Position numbers and translations under genes: made by a program. DNA of 38,864 nt from positions 1-38,864 of the forward strand of contig JAJZBQ010000012.1 in the NCBI GenBank assembly GCA_021798835.1, given 5' to 3'. The notes beneath the pieces are model-generated. The model was not told the origin of the DNA. It saw only the letters and a program-made list of their open reading frames with translations, and did not search any database. This stretch comes from Pseudomonadota bacterium. Lineage in GTDB: Bacteria > Pseudomonadota > Gammaproteobacteria > Burkholderiales > Ferrovaceae. The first letter of the stretch is position 1. Each line of letters opens with the position of its first letter. Shown here piece after piece: positions 1 through 7,579 of the stretch.

Positions 1-2
1 TG

Positions 3-143
3 CTGGCCCGACGTTTCGGGGAGGTGAGCCCAGTTGTTCTGGACAGAATTGCAACAGCTTCCAGCGAGCAGGTTGAGAACTGGTTGGATCGGGTTCTCGA
101 TGCCCCTACGCTGGATGCCGTATTTGCGCCGCATTCTCATTGA
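3..143 (+). CDS. DUF4351-type protein, C-terminal end only
   Basis: The window opens inside a reading frame that gives 46 residues and stops with TGA. The tail contains RRFGEVSP, then IATASSEQVENWLDRVLDAP and LDAVF. This pattern of an RRFG start, a helix with E/Q-L/V-x-x-W, then LD(A)-P-(S/T)-LD is typical of the DUF4351 domain. That domain is often fused to Rpn/PD-(D/E)XK transposase-like nucleases. The N-terminus is outside the window, so the nuclease part cannot be seen. No function is claimed beyond the domain resemblance. Confidence 0.6.
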   Translation: MARRFGEVSPVVLDRIATASSEQVENWLDRVLDAPTLDAVFAPHSH

Positions 144-327
144 AAGGCTGATGCGCGTTTAAAAGATCTGTACCCGACGTTCACTGTTTGCCCGTTATCA
201 GGGGCTCGGTATGTTTGAACAGAATGACCCCGATAGATAAGTGCCAAGGGGCGGGTTGGGAATGGTGCAGAGTTGACCACAGCGTCGGTCGTTCTGGTCT
301 AAGGTTGACCACAACCGCCGCTGTGGA
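144..327. other. Intergenic stretch with short GTTGACCACA repeats
   Basis: No gene is seen here. Two copies of GTTGACCACA occur in direct orientation, near 274 and 305. They are followed by the left inverted repeat of the element at 328. Short repeated ends of this kind are common in the terminal regions of some insertion sequences, so this may be decayed mobile DNA. The family cannot be named from sequence alone. Confidence 0.3.
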
Positions 328-352
328 GTAACCGTTAACTGGTTGGCGTTGT
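328..352 (+). repeat. Left terminal inverted repeat
   Basis: This 25-base sequence is repeated in perfect inverted orientation at 589-613. Identity stops just outside on both sides: the flanks differ, and no duplicated target is obvious. Confidence 0.8.
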
Positions 353-588
353 TGAGGGTTGTGTGAGGTTGTGCAGAGGGGAACGAAGGGGTTTGTCGGA
401 GAAGTGCGGTTTCCAGAGTCTTGGGGTGAGTTCGTGTACTCTAACCGGAATCCTGAAATTCATCGATCAATCGGCGCCATTCTTCCTTGCTATGACGATG
501 GCGCAAAGCGGGATCAGGGGACGACATAGGGGGTAAACTCCAGATAGGGGCAGGAACCCCATATTCCCAAAATCCATCCCATAACGAT

Positions 589-613
589 ACAACGCCAACC
601 AGTTAACGGTTAC
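589..613 (-). repeat. Right terminal inverted repeat
   Basis: This is the perfect 25-base inverted partner of 328-352. The RfaH-like coding similarity starts within a few codons downstream of its outer end. Confidence 0.8.
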
Positions 614-614
614 C

Positions 615-959
615 CTTCTGGTCTTTCCTAAGGAAAAACTTCGCCAGAGTAGCGTGGTCATTGCCAATGAGCCCCTGTTTCCGCGTTGTCTGTTCATCCG
701 TTTGGGGCAAGGCCATGCTGACCAAAGTTGGGATCCGATTCGTTCCACCAAGGGTGTCAGTCAATTGGTTCGCTTTGGTGTGAGTCCTGCCAAGGTGCAC
801 GATGACCTGATCGATCAACTGCGAGCAACAGAGGTAGCGGTACAATCAAAACCCGAGCGCTTGTTCACTGAGGGGGAATCGATCTGCGTTGATCCGACGG
901 TCAAAAGGACGATGGTGTACACTGGCCCGAACTTTTATGCTGATGACGTGATGGTATGA
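615..959 (+). pseudogene. rfaH: RfaH/NusG-family antiterminator, truncated at both ends
   Basis: The frame carries the middle of an RfaH-type protein: a PKEKLR segment, then NEPLFPRCLFIRL, PIRSTKGVSQLVRFG and RLFTEGES. These are the late NGN-domain motifs of specialised NusG paralogues. RfaH works by loading on ops-paused RNA polymerase and preventing termination in long surface-polysaccharide operons, so it fits this locus. The first 35-40 residues (the usual W-Y-x-x-x-(T/H)-K-P start) are missing, replaced by the inverted-repeat element. After FTEGES the sequence no longer follows the family and stops early, so the C-terminal KOW domain is also absent. The first possible start codon is GTG at 654, already inside the domain. 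The frame overlaps the next gene's ATG. I infer that it is non-functional. Confidence 0.75.
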
Positions 960-2008
960 ATGAGCAGTTTCGTGTAGAAGGGGATCAGGAGGGCAACGGT
1001 CATTCAGATGTCGGGACACCACGGGTCGCCCTCCTCATTGTCAACTACAATGCCGGGGCCATGCTCCTGGAATGTTTGGCTCATGTGAAGCAGCAGACCT
1101 GGTCTGCGCTGCGCGTCATCGTTCTGGACAATGATAGTCAGGATGGTTCACTGGAGCTGGCCGAGGTGCAGTTCCCGTGTTTCGAATACGTCCGGTTGGG
1201 TTATAACTCGGGGTTTGCCGTAGCCAACAACCGGGGCATCGCCTTGGCCGATGACTGTGATTGGATCGCTTGCCTCAATCCCGATGCTTTCCCTGAGCCT
1301 GAATGGGTGGCGGCGTTGATGGAGGTTGGTGCGCGTCAACCGGAGTATGCTTTTCTGGGAAGTTTGATGGTGTCGGCAGACAATCCCGCCGTACTGGATG
1401 GAACGGGGGATGTGTACCATGTGAGTGGGGCGGCCTGGCGACAGAACTTTCATACCCCTTGGACTTCGGTTCAGTATGCGTGGTCCCATGTCCGGGAGAT
1501 TTTTGGGCCATGTGCGGCGGCGGCGTTGTACCGTCGTGATGCCCTGGTAGCGGTGGGTGGGTTCGATGAGCGCTTTTTTTGCTATTTCGAGGATGTTGAT
1601 CTGGCATTTCGCCTGCGGCTCAAGGGGTATCGTAGTGCCTACGTGCCAACGGCGCGGGTACGCCACAAAGGATCTGCCATCACGGGTTACCAGAGCGATT
1701 TCACGATTTATCACGGGTACCGGAATCTGGAATGGACTTTTTTCAAGAACATGCCGGGCTTGCTGTTGCTCCTGTACCTGCCACAGCATCTCCTGTTGTT
1801 CATGGTCAGCATAGCGGTGTATGCGTGGCGAGGAAAAGGTCGCGTCATACTGAAAGCCAAGCGTGATGCCTTGTTCGGATTGACGGCCATATGGCGCGAC
1901 AGGACTCGTTCGCATGTCCGGGCAACGACATTGTTGAGGGTCATGAGGCGCGGTGTATTGGCACCTTATGCGGATCGCTGGCGCGGAAGTTATCGGGATA
2001 GGACATAA
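956..2008 (+). CDS. GT2-family glycosyltransferase (rhamnosyltransferase-like)
   Basis: This 350-residue protein is probably a cytoplasmic enzyme that adds one sugar to the growing surface polysaccharide. The GT-A fold markers are clear. A nucleotide-binding strand is followed by NYN (VALLIVNYNAG, residues 22-32), then VIVLDNDSQDGS and GYNSGFAVANNRG. The metal-binding LNPDA lies near residue 106, and GGFDERFFCYFEDVDL near residue 205 bears the catalytic ED pair. A hydrophobic stretch near residues 265-285 (LLLLLYLPQHLLLFMVSIAV) may anchor it to the membrane. The family resembles the WcaA/rhamnosyltransferase group, but the sugar cannot be read from sequence. The ATG overlaps the stop of the rfaH remnant, and the methyltransferase at 2038 follows on the same strand. 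The ribosome-binding site is weak. Confidence 0.85.
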   Translation: MNEQFRVEGDQEGNGHSDVGTPRVALLIVNYNAGAMLLECLAHVKQQTWSALRVIVLDNDSQDGSLELAEVQFPCFEYVRLGYNSGFAVANNRGIALADDCDWIACLNPDAFPEPEWVAALMEVGARQPEYAFLGSLMVSADNPAVLDGTGDVYHVSGAAWRQNFHTPWTSVQYAWSHVREIFGPCAAAALYRRDALVAVGGFDERFFCYFEDVDLAFRLRLKGYRSAYVPTARVRHKGSAITGYQSDFTIYHGYRNLEWTFFKNMPGLLLLLYLPQHLLLFMVSIAVYAWRGKGRVILKAKRDALFGLTAIWRDRTRSHVRATTLLRVMRRGVLAPYADRWRGSYRDRT

Positions 2009-2037
2009 AGGGGCAAATACAAGGGGGCTGGCAGGTC

Positions 2038-3072
2038 ATGAATGAACAGGATCAGATACGAACCTTCGCGGTACCACGCTGTTTTTGCTGCGGGGGAGAG
2101 GGGGATATGGTGTACACCGGCTTGCGCGATCGCCTGTTCTCCGCGCCGGGTGAATGGTCTGTACGTCGCTGCCGCCAGGTGGACTGTGGCCTTCTTTGGC
2201 TCGATCCCATGCCGGTCATGGAAGATATCGGAAAGGCGTATCTGGAGTATTTCACGCATGGGGCGGGTGATCGCCCCAGAAGCGGATTACAACGCTGGCT
2301 GGAGGGTGGGGTCGCGGGGTATCTGCATCACCGCTACGGGTATCCTTTGGGAAATACGGGAATGGCAGGGTACCTGTGGTGGTTGATTTATGCGCTCCCC
2401 GGCAGGAAAGTCAATGCCGATTTTTCGGTATTTTGGCAACACAGCAAGCCAAATGGCAGGCTGCTTGAAATAGGATGCGGTAGTGGTGCCATGCTCGCCA
2501 AACTGCAAAGACTGGGATGGCTGGTTCAGGGGATAGATCTGGACCCCTCTGCAGTTAAGGTGGCGCGCGCTCGTGGGCTCAAGGTGGATCATGGGCAACT
2601 GGCCGAGCAGAATTATCAACCGGGGAGTTTTGATGTGGTGGTCATGAGCCATGTGATTGAACACGTCTATGATCCTCGCACATTGTTGTCCGATATTCGT
2701 GAGTTGCTGGTGGAGGGGGGGGTACTGGTGATGTTGACCCCCAATAGTCAGAGTTTGTGGCATCGATGTTTTGGTGCTGCCTGGATGTCGTTGGACCCTC
2801 CCCGACATTTGCATGTGTTTAACGTGGCTACGATGCGTCGCCTGCTTCAGGAAGCTGGCTATCCAACATTTGAGGTCACCAGTATCGTTCGCGGTGCCGA
2901 TGGGACTTTTTCAGGGAGTTTGGATATCTATCGTGGGAGACGGCACGACATGAGCAGCATTCCGCCGCTCGCTTCGCGCTTGATGGGACGATGGATGCTG
3001 GGGATCGAGTGGATGCTGTTGGGGTTGCAACCTCACCTGGGTGAGGATCTGTTGGTCATCGCTCGACGTTGA
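2038..3072 (+). CDS. Class I SAM-dependent methyltransferase with N-terminal Cys motif
   Basis: The 344-residue protein has an N-terminal cysteine cluster (C15, C17, C18, then C45 and C50). This looks like the small zinc-binding module often found in sugar methyltransferases of polysaccharide loci. The SAM-binding core follows: LLEIGCGSGAML near residue 142 (motif I), GIDLDPSAV (acidic end of strand 2), FDVVVMSHVIEHV near residue 197, and LLVEGGVLVMLTPN. The acceptor is likely a sugar or lipid-linked intermediate, but this is inferred from context. It lies 29 bp after the GT2 gene and is probably co-transcribed with it. Its 3' end overlaps the convergent glycosyltransferase gene by 17 bp. Confidence 0.85.
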   Translation: MNEQDQIRTFAVPRCFCCGGEGDMVYTGLRDRLFSAPGEWSVRRCRQVDCGLLWLDPMPVMEDIGKAYLEYFTHGAGDRPRSGLQRWLEGGVAGYLHHRYGYPLGNTGMAGYLWWLIYALPGRKVNADFSVFWQHSKPNGRLLEIGCGSGAMLAKLQRLGWLVQGIDLDPSAVKVARARGLKVDHGQLAEQNYQPGSFDVVVMSHVIEHVYDPRTLLSDIRELLVEGGVLVMLTPNSQSLWHRCFGAAWMSLDPPRHLHVFNVATMRRLLQEAGYPTFEVTSIVRGADGTFSGSLDIYRGRRHDMSSIPPLASRLMGRWMLGIEWMLLGLQPHLGEDLLVIARR

Positions 3073-3868
3073 GTGAACGGATTCTCCGTCCAAAAAAACG
3101 GTGTTTCACGAAGTAGCGTATCAGGCTGGACAGGTGCCAGCGTGCATAACGCCAGTTCTTGTGGCTGCTGCGTTGAGCGTCATGGACGACGGTCACGGCA
3201 GGGCAAAGATGAATTTGCCAACCGGCTTGTCTGAGCCGTGCACAAAGGTCCACATCCTCGTAGTACAGGAAGAACTTTTCGTCAAATCCCCCGATGGAAA
3301 GAAAGGCATCCGCGCGCACCAGCAGGAACATGCCGGCAACCCAGGGGACGGAGACCGGTTCCTGATCGTGTACGACGATACGACCATCGTCCAGCCCACG
3401 CCATTTTCTCAGTAGGTCGAGCAGGGTTGGGAAGCGACGGGCACTATCTTGCAGATGGCCTCGCGTATCCATGATGCGGGGAGCCACCAGAGCGACGGAT
3501 GGCTTGTTCAATGCTTCGATGAGGCGGGGGAATGGGTTGTCCAGAAGATGGATATCCGGGTTCAGAATGCAGAAAAAATTTGCCTGACTGTTTTTCAGCG
3601 CCGCGTTGTGATTGGCACCGAATCCCTTGGGCTGGGCATTGACCCGCAGGGTAACGGACAGACCCTGTGGGTCGATGGAGGGTTCTGGTACGTTGAGCGT
3701 GAGGCAGATAGGCAGGTTGGGGGCATGATGACTAAAGTCTCGCCATAAATTTTCGACCAGTCTTCCCTGATTGTGACTGACAACGGAGATCAGGATGTTG
3801 GCTGGTGGCGACACACGGGGCCTTTCGGGTTCCTGACGGGGTGAGTTGTGGGCGATGGAATTGGGCAT
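3056..3868 (-). CDS. GT2-family glycosyltransferase
   Basis: This 270-residue GT-A enzyme follows the flippase gene on the minus strand after a 28-bp gap. Motifs in order: ILISVVSHNQGRL (nucleotide-binding strand, with SHN where NYN is usual), GFGANHNAAL, FFCILNPDIHLL (metal-binding NPD), and GGFDEKFFLYYEDVDLCARL (catalytic region). It is shorter than the glycosyltransferase at 956 and has no obvious membrane segment. Together with the flippase it may form a two-gene operon that adds a sugar to a lipid-linked unit. Donor and acceptor are unknown. The 3' end runs 17 bp into the convergent methyltransferase gene, so no terminator fits between them. Confidence 0.85.
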   Translation of the reverse strand: MPNSIAHNSPRQEPERPRVSPPANILISVVSHNQGRLVENLWRDFSHHAPNLPICLTLNVPEPSIDPQGLSVTLRVNAQPKGFGANHNAALKNSQANFFCILNPDIHLLDNPFPRLIEALNKPSVALVAPRIMDTRGHLQDSARRFPTLLDLLRKWRGLDDGRIVVHDQEPVSVPWVAGMFLLVRADAFLSIGGFDEKFFLYYEDVDLCARLRQAGWQIHLCPAVTVVHDAQRSSHKNWRYARWHLSSLIRYFVKHRFFGRRIRSLNVER

Positions 3869-3896
3869 ATGGGCAGGTGGAGGGGGGAAACGCTAC

Positions 3897-5354
3897 TCAT
3901 CCGCGTGGATGGAAGATATTGTAGCGCCAATCTTTTGGCAAAAGTGTCCAGGATACGGGCAGACTGGATAGAAGCAGGGCAATCCCCAGCCATGGATAGG
4001 CCGCATGGTGGTAGGACAGGGTAAGGGCAAGCACCGCCGTCGCCCCGAGAATCACGGCGCATTGGATGCCCCGGCGGAGCATCCACGCCATCCCTGCCGC
4101 GTGGAACAGCAGCAGTGTGTCGATCAGGACGCGCACGTCCCAGGCGATGGCGGCTCCATGAACGCCAAACCGATCCGTCAACCCCCACAGCAGGATCCCA
4201 TAGGGAACCAGTTCCCATACGTGAAAACGTGCAGGAACGTCGGGCCTTCCCTGGCATTGCAAGACCGTAAACGGAATTTGGGCCAATGCGTTGATCCCGT
4301 TGCCGACCAGGAGCAGAATGCCGACTTTTCCGGCCGTCAGGGTGAGGGATGGTCCGATCCACCGGTCCAGGAACGGGGTGATGAGCAGGGTGGCGAGTAC
4401 GACGAACGGGGTCATGAGAGCCAGAATGCCGTGGATGCAAGCATGCGATTTCTGTTGGATCGTGGCGGCATCTCCCTGGCTCAGAACGGGGGTGATGGTC
4501 CGTTGCAGACTGGCAGGAAATATCATGAGGGTAGTATTGACCAGACTGAACGGAACAGTATAAGCCGTGACGGCACTGGCCCCATGGAGAAAACCGATGA
4601 CGAAACGGTCAACGACGGTCAACAGAGGGTCTGCCAGGGCGGTGACCATAATCCAGCCTCCATAATGAAGGAGGGGGCGCACTTCCGACCGGGAAAAGCG
4701 TGGAGGGCCACGCAACTGCAGTATCTTCCGGCAGGGCATTGCCATGACCAGCAGGCTGCTGGTCCGCCCCAGCAGTGCGGCGGGGATCAAGGCGGCCAAT
4801 GAGTGAGAAAACCATAGTGCAATACCCAGGGGAAGCAACTGGAACAACAGATTGCCGATGATCTGGCCAAGGTTGAGTGACAAGAAGGCCCCATAGCCCA
4901 TCAACGTGCCGCTGAGAACCGATAACGTGGTGGCGAGCGGCAGGGCAAGCAAGACCCACGGCAACGTGTCTATGGCCTCCTGTTTCAGTGAGGGAGTCAG
5001 GGTCGTGGTGGTATGTAGCCAAAACGATGCGGCAGAAAAGAACAATAGCCCCCCCAGTAACCCGGTCACCAGACTCAATCCTGCGGCGGTCCAGAAGGAT
5101 TGCTGCTGCAAGTTCAGGGAGGATAGTCTCAGTTCTCCCAAGCGATGGGTGAGCGCTCGACCAAAGCCCAGGTCGAATACCCCGAAATATCCGATGAGCA
5201 ACCAGATGATCGTCAGCACCCCGTAACGTGCATTGCCAATGGCATGAATGAAGAGCGGGACGGTGAGGAGCGTGATCAGACCCGGAACCACGATCCCCAG
5301 CGCATTGACCAGTGTGGCACGACCGGGGCCGAGTGTAGAGTCGGAAAGAGGCAT
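3897..5354 (-). CDS. Wzx-type polysaccharide flippase
   Basis: The 485-residue protein is almost entirely hydrophobic, with about 12-14 predicted membrane helices, and belongs to the oligosaccharidyl-lipid flippase (MATE/MOP) superfamily. The start is typical: a short cytoplasmic segment, then NALGIVVPGLITLLTVPLFIHAIGNARYGVL. The YG followed by a GxFDLGFGRAL segment near residue 60 is characteristic of Wzx and related RfbX proteins. The expected job is moving undecaprenyl-linked oligosaccharides across the inner membrane. No Wzy polymerase or Wzz chain-length regulator is visible in this window. It is divergent from the wzm/wzt operon, which carries the competing ABC export route, so the two may serve different glycans. 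Confidence 0.85.
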   Translation of the reverse strand: MPLSDSTLGPGRATLVNALGIVVPGLITLLTVPLFIHAIGNARYGVLTIIWLLIGYFGVFDLGFGRALTHRLGELRLSSLNLQQQSFWTAAGLSLVTGLLGGLLFFSAASFWLHTTTTLTPSLKQEAIDTLPWVLLALPLATTLSVLSGTLMGYGAFLSLNLGQIIGNLLFQLLPLGIALWFSHSLAALIPAALLGRTSSLLVMAMPCRKILQLRGPPRFSRSEVRPLLHYGGWIMVTALADPLLTVVDRFVIGFLHGASAVTAYTVPFSLVNTTLMIFPASLQRTITPVLSQGDAATIQQKSHACIHGILALMTPFVVLATLLITPFLDRWIGPSLTLTAGKVGILLLVGNGINALAQIPFTVLQCQGRPDVPARFHVWELVPYGILLWGLTDRFGVHGAAIAWDVRVLIDTLLLFHAAGMAWMLRRGIQCAVILGATAVLALTLSYHHAAYPWLGIALLLSSLPVSWTLLPKDWRYNIFHPRG

Positions 5355-5549
5355 GGGGGGTAGCGTGGTATCTTGTTTGAATGGAGTGGGGGGATATTAC
5401 GCATATCTTAAAGGACATGCTGAAAACAATGTGATTCTGCGTCGCAGCATCGTGGGTCGGAAAGAATGGGGCAGGCAGTCTCAAAGGTAGGTATCTGCGT
5501 GCAGGGTCTGTATAATTTCGCCTGGTGTTGATCCGGATGGTTGGTGAAT
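5355..5549. promoter_or_regulatory. Divergent promoter region with TATAAT -10 for the ABC-export operon
   Basis: This 195-bp spacer separates the minus-strand flippase operon from the plus-strand wzm operon. A perfect TATAAT lies at 5511-5516, placing a start site near 5523 and leaving a short leader before the ATG at 5550. No good -35 hexamer is visible at 17 bp, so an activator may be needed. I did not find an ops element for RfaH here. Confidence 0.4.
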
Positions 5550-6356
5550 ATGTTATCGCTTGAGTTGAAAATGCTTCGTGGACTGTGGGTCTATCGCGGG
5601 TTCATTGTGGGCAGCGTGGTGCGCGAATTTCAGATGAAATACCGCAATTCGCTGCTGGGAGCGCTCTGGAATATCCTTAATCCGTTGGCCATGATTCTGG
5701 TTTATACCCTGATCTTTGCCGAGGTGATGCATGCACGTCTCCAGGGAAGGGAAGGAACGTATGCCTACGGTATTTATCTTTGTTCGGGGTTGTTGACCTG
5801 GGGGCTGTTTGCGGAGGTGGTGGGACGATCGCAGGGGGTGTTCATCGAATACGCCGAACTCCTCAAAAAAATTTCTTTTCCAAGATTATGCCTACCGGCG
5901 ATTGTGCTGCTGAGTGCATTGCAAAACTTTCTGATCGTATTTGGCCTATTCTCGCTGTTTTTGTTACTGACGGGGAATTTTCCGGTACGGGCGTTTCCGG
6001 CCATGCTTCCTCTGCTGGCGCTTCAGTTGCTGTTTTCCATTGGTTTGGGCATCACTTTGGGCGTTCTCAACGTCTTTTTTCGCGATGTGGGGCAGATGGT
6101 GGGGGTTCTTCTACAGTTCTGGTTCTGGCTGACCCCGATTGTGTACTCGATTCACATTTTGCCTGCTTGGGCGCAGCGTGAGATTTACTGGAATCCCTTG
6201 GCTCCCCTGATGCTCGCTTATCAGCGTGTGTTGCTCGATGACCGTTGGCCGGAATGGTCTTCCCTGATGGGGTTGTTGGGGCTCTCTCTGCTGTTTTGCC
6301 TGCTGGGGCTCTATCTGTTTCGCAAGCATGCGGCAGATATGGTGGATGAGTTGTGA
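5550..6356 (+). CDS. wzm: O-antigen ABC exporter permease (Wzm)
   Basis: This inner-membrane permease of the ABC-2 type should export a complete undecaprenyl-linked O-polysaccharide together with the ATPase encoded next. The 268-residue product starts with a cytoplasmic segment and the family signature R-E-F-x-x-(K/R)-Y-R-x-S-x-L-G-x-x-W (VVREFQMKYRNSLLGALWN). About six membrane helices follow. The conserved FFRDVGQM and the helical FWLTPIVYS occur near residues 177-200. I chose the ATG at 5550; TTG at 5541 and GTG at 5544 are in frame just upstream. The stop overlaps the next start (TGATG), which indicates translational coupling to wzt. Confidence 0.9.
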   Translation: MLSLELKMLRGLWVYRGFIVGSVVREFQMKYRNSLLGALWNILNPLAMILVYTLIFAEVMHARLQGREGTYAYGIYLCSGLLTWGLFAEVVGRSQGVFIEYAELLKKISFPRLCLPAIVLLSALQNFLIVFGLFSLFLLLTGNFPVRAFPAMLPLLALQLLFSIGLGITLGVLNVFFRDVGQMVGVLLQFWFWLTPIVYSIHILPAWAQREIYWNPLAPLMLAYQRVLLDDRWPEWSSLMGLLGLSLLFCLLGLYLFRKHAADMVDEL

Positions 6357-7579
6357 TGGGTTCGGTGACGGTGGCCCATCTTGGCAAGGCTTATAAACAG
6401 TACCCACGGCGGTGGGGGCGTCTGGTGGAATGGCTATGGCCGGCCGGGGGGAAACGCCACCAACTTCACTGGGTGCTCCAGGACATCAATTTCACCATTC
6501 AACCGGGGGAAGCGGTGGGCATCGTCGGGATCAATGGCGCTGGCAAGAGCACATTGCTCAAGATGCTGACGGGGACCCTGCGCCCGACTACGGGCAGCGT
6601 TCAGATGACGGGTAAGGTGGCCGCCATGCTGGAACTGGGCATGGGTTTTCATCCCGATTTCACGGGACGTCAGAATGCCATCATGGCGGGCCAGTTGCTG
6701 GGGCTTTCCACGGTGGAACTCGACGGTTTGATGCCGGACATCATCGATTTTGCTGAAATCGGGGATTATATTGACCAGCCTGTGCGGGTGTATTCCAGCG
6801 GGATGCAGATGCGACTGGCCTTCAGTGTCGCCAGCGTGCGGCGCCCGGATGTGCTGATCGTGGATGAAGCGTTATCGGTGGGAGATGCCTACTTCCAGCA
6901 CAAGAGTTTCGAGCGCATCCGCAGTTACCGGCGTCAGGGTACCACCCTGTTGCTCGTCAGCCATGACAAGCAGGCGATCCAGAGTATCTGCGATCGCGCC
7001 CTGCTCCTCAACGGAGGAGCCTTGGCCATGGAAGGGGACCCCGAATCCGTGATGGATTACTACAATGCCTTGCTGGCTGATCATCAAAATCAGACCGTAT
7101 CCCGTACCTTGACGGAGGATGGCAAGACCCAGACCCGGTCTGGGACGGGAGAGGCCGTGGTGGTTTCGATTGTGCTGCTCGATCATCACGGGACCATGCT
7201 GGAAGTGGTCGATGTGGGTCAGTGGGTGCGTCTCCAGGTTGACGTCGATGTGAAGGCTCACCTCCCACGCTTGGTTTTTGGCTATGCCATCAAGGATCGT
7301 CTGGGTCAGGTGATCTATGGCACCAATACCGATCTCAAGGAACAGCCACTGTGCGATGTCGAGGCAGGGTGCCGGTACCGTTTCGAGGTGGATTTTCCGG
7401 CCAATCTTGGGCCGGGGTCTTACTCGGTGGTGACGGCATTGACCAGTTCCGACACGCACCTCGTCAACAACTACGAATGGCGTGACCTGGCCTTGATCTT
7501 TACGGTAGTGAACAAGGACAAGCCCTTTTTTGAAGGGACTTGCTGGATCGAGTCAACCATTTCCATCGAGCAACTATGA
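6356..7579 (+). CDS. wzt: O-antigen ABC exporter ATPase with C-terminal glycan-recognition domain (Wzt)
   Basis: The product (407 residues from the ATG at 6356) has an ABC ATPase domain with Walker A GINGAGKSTLL near residue 58, signature YSSGMQMRLAFS near 145, Walker B VLIVDEAL near 165 and the H-loop SHD. After a linker there is about 155 residues of beta-rich sequence (from VVVSIVLLDHHG), which is the Wzt C-terminal domain. In E. coli O9a and Klebsiella O2a-type systems this domain binds the capped non-reducing end of the finished glycan, so that only terminated chains are exported. The gene overlaps wzm upstream and the methyltransferase downstream (ATGA), which fits a capping-and-export unit. 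A GTG at 6353 is an alternative start. Confidence 0.9.
   Translation: MGSVTVAHLGKAYKQYPRRWGRLVEWLWPAGGKRHQLHWVLQDINFTIQPGEAVGIVGINGAGKSTLLKMLTGTLRPTTGSVQMTGKVAAMLELGMGFHPDFTGRQNAIMAGQLLGLSTVELDGLMPDIIDFAEIGDYIDQPVRVYSSGMQMRLAFSVASVRRPDVLIVDEALSVGDAYFQHKSFERIRSYRRQGTTLLLVSHDKQAIQSICDRALLLNGGALAMEGDPESVMDYYNALLADHQNQTVSRTLTEDGKTQTRSGTGEAVVVSIVLLDHHGTMLEVVDVGQWVRLQVDVDVKAHLPRLVFGYAIKDRLGQVIYGTNTDLKEQPLCDVEAGCRYRFEVDFPANLGPGSYSVVTALTSSDTHLVNNYEWRDLALIFTVVNKDKPFFEGTCWIESTISIEQL

Larger units (their letters stand above)
328..613. mobile_element. MITE-like element with 25-bp perfect terminal inverted repeats
   Basis: Positions 328-352 and 589-613 are perfect inverted copies of each other over 25 bases. 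Each reads GTAACCGTTAACTGGTTGGC from the outside, then five more bases. The enclosed 236 bp hold no complete gene. A minus-strand fragment of about 28 codons near 525-440 starts MSSPDP and contains RHRHSKEEWRRLIDEF before a TAG. It looks like the beginning of a small IS accessory or transposase-associated protein (IS66 TnpA-like), but the match is weak. I see no clear target-site duplication. The right end abuts the broken rfaH-like frame, consistent with insertion into that gene. Confidence 0.55.

Noticed and set aside
5440..5460. CRP-type site before wzm (TGTGATTCTGCGTCGC)
   Set aside because: Only the first half-site matches; the second half is GTCGC instead of TCACA.
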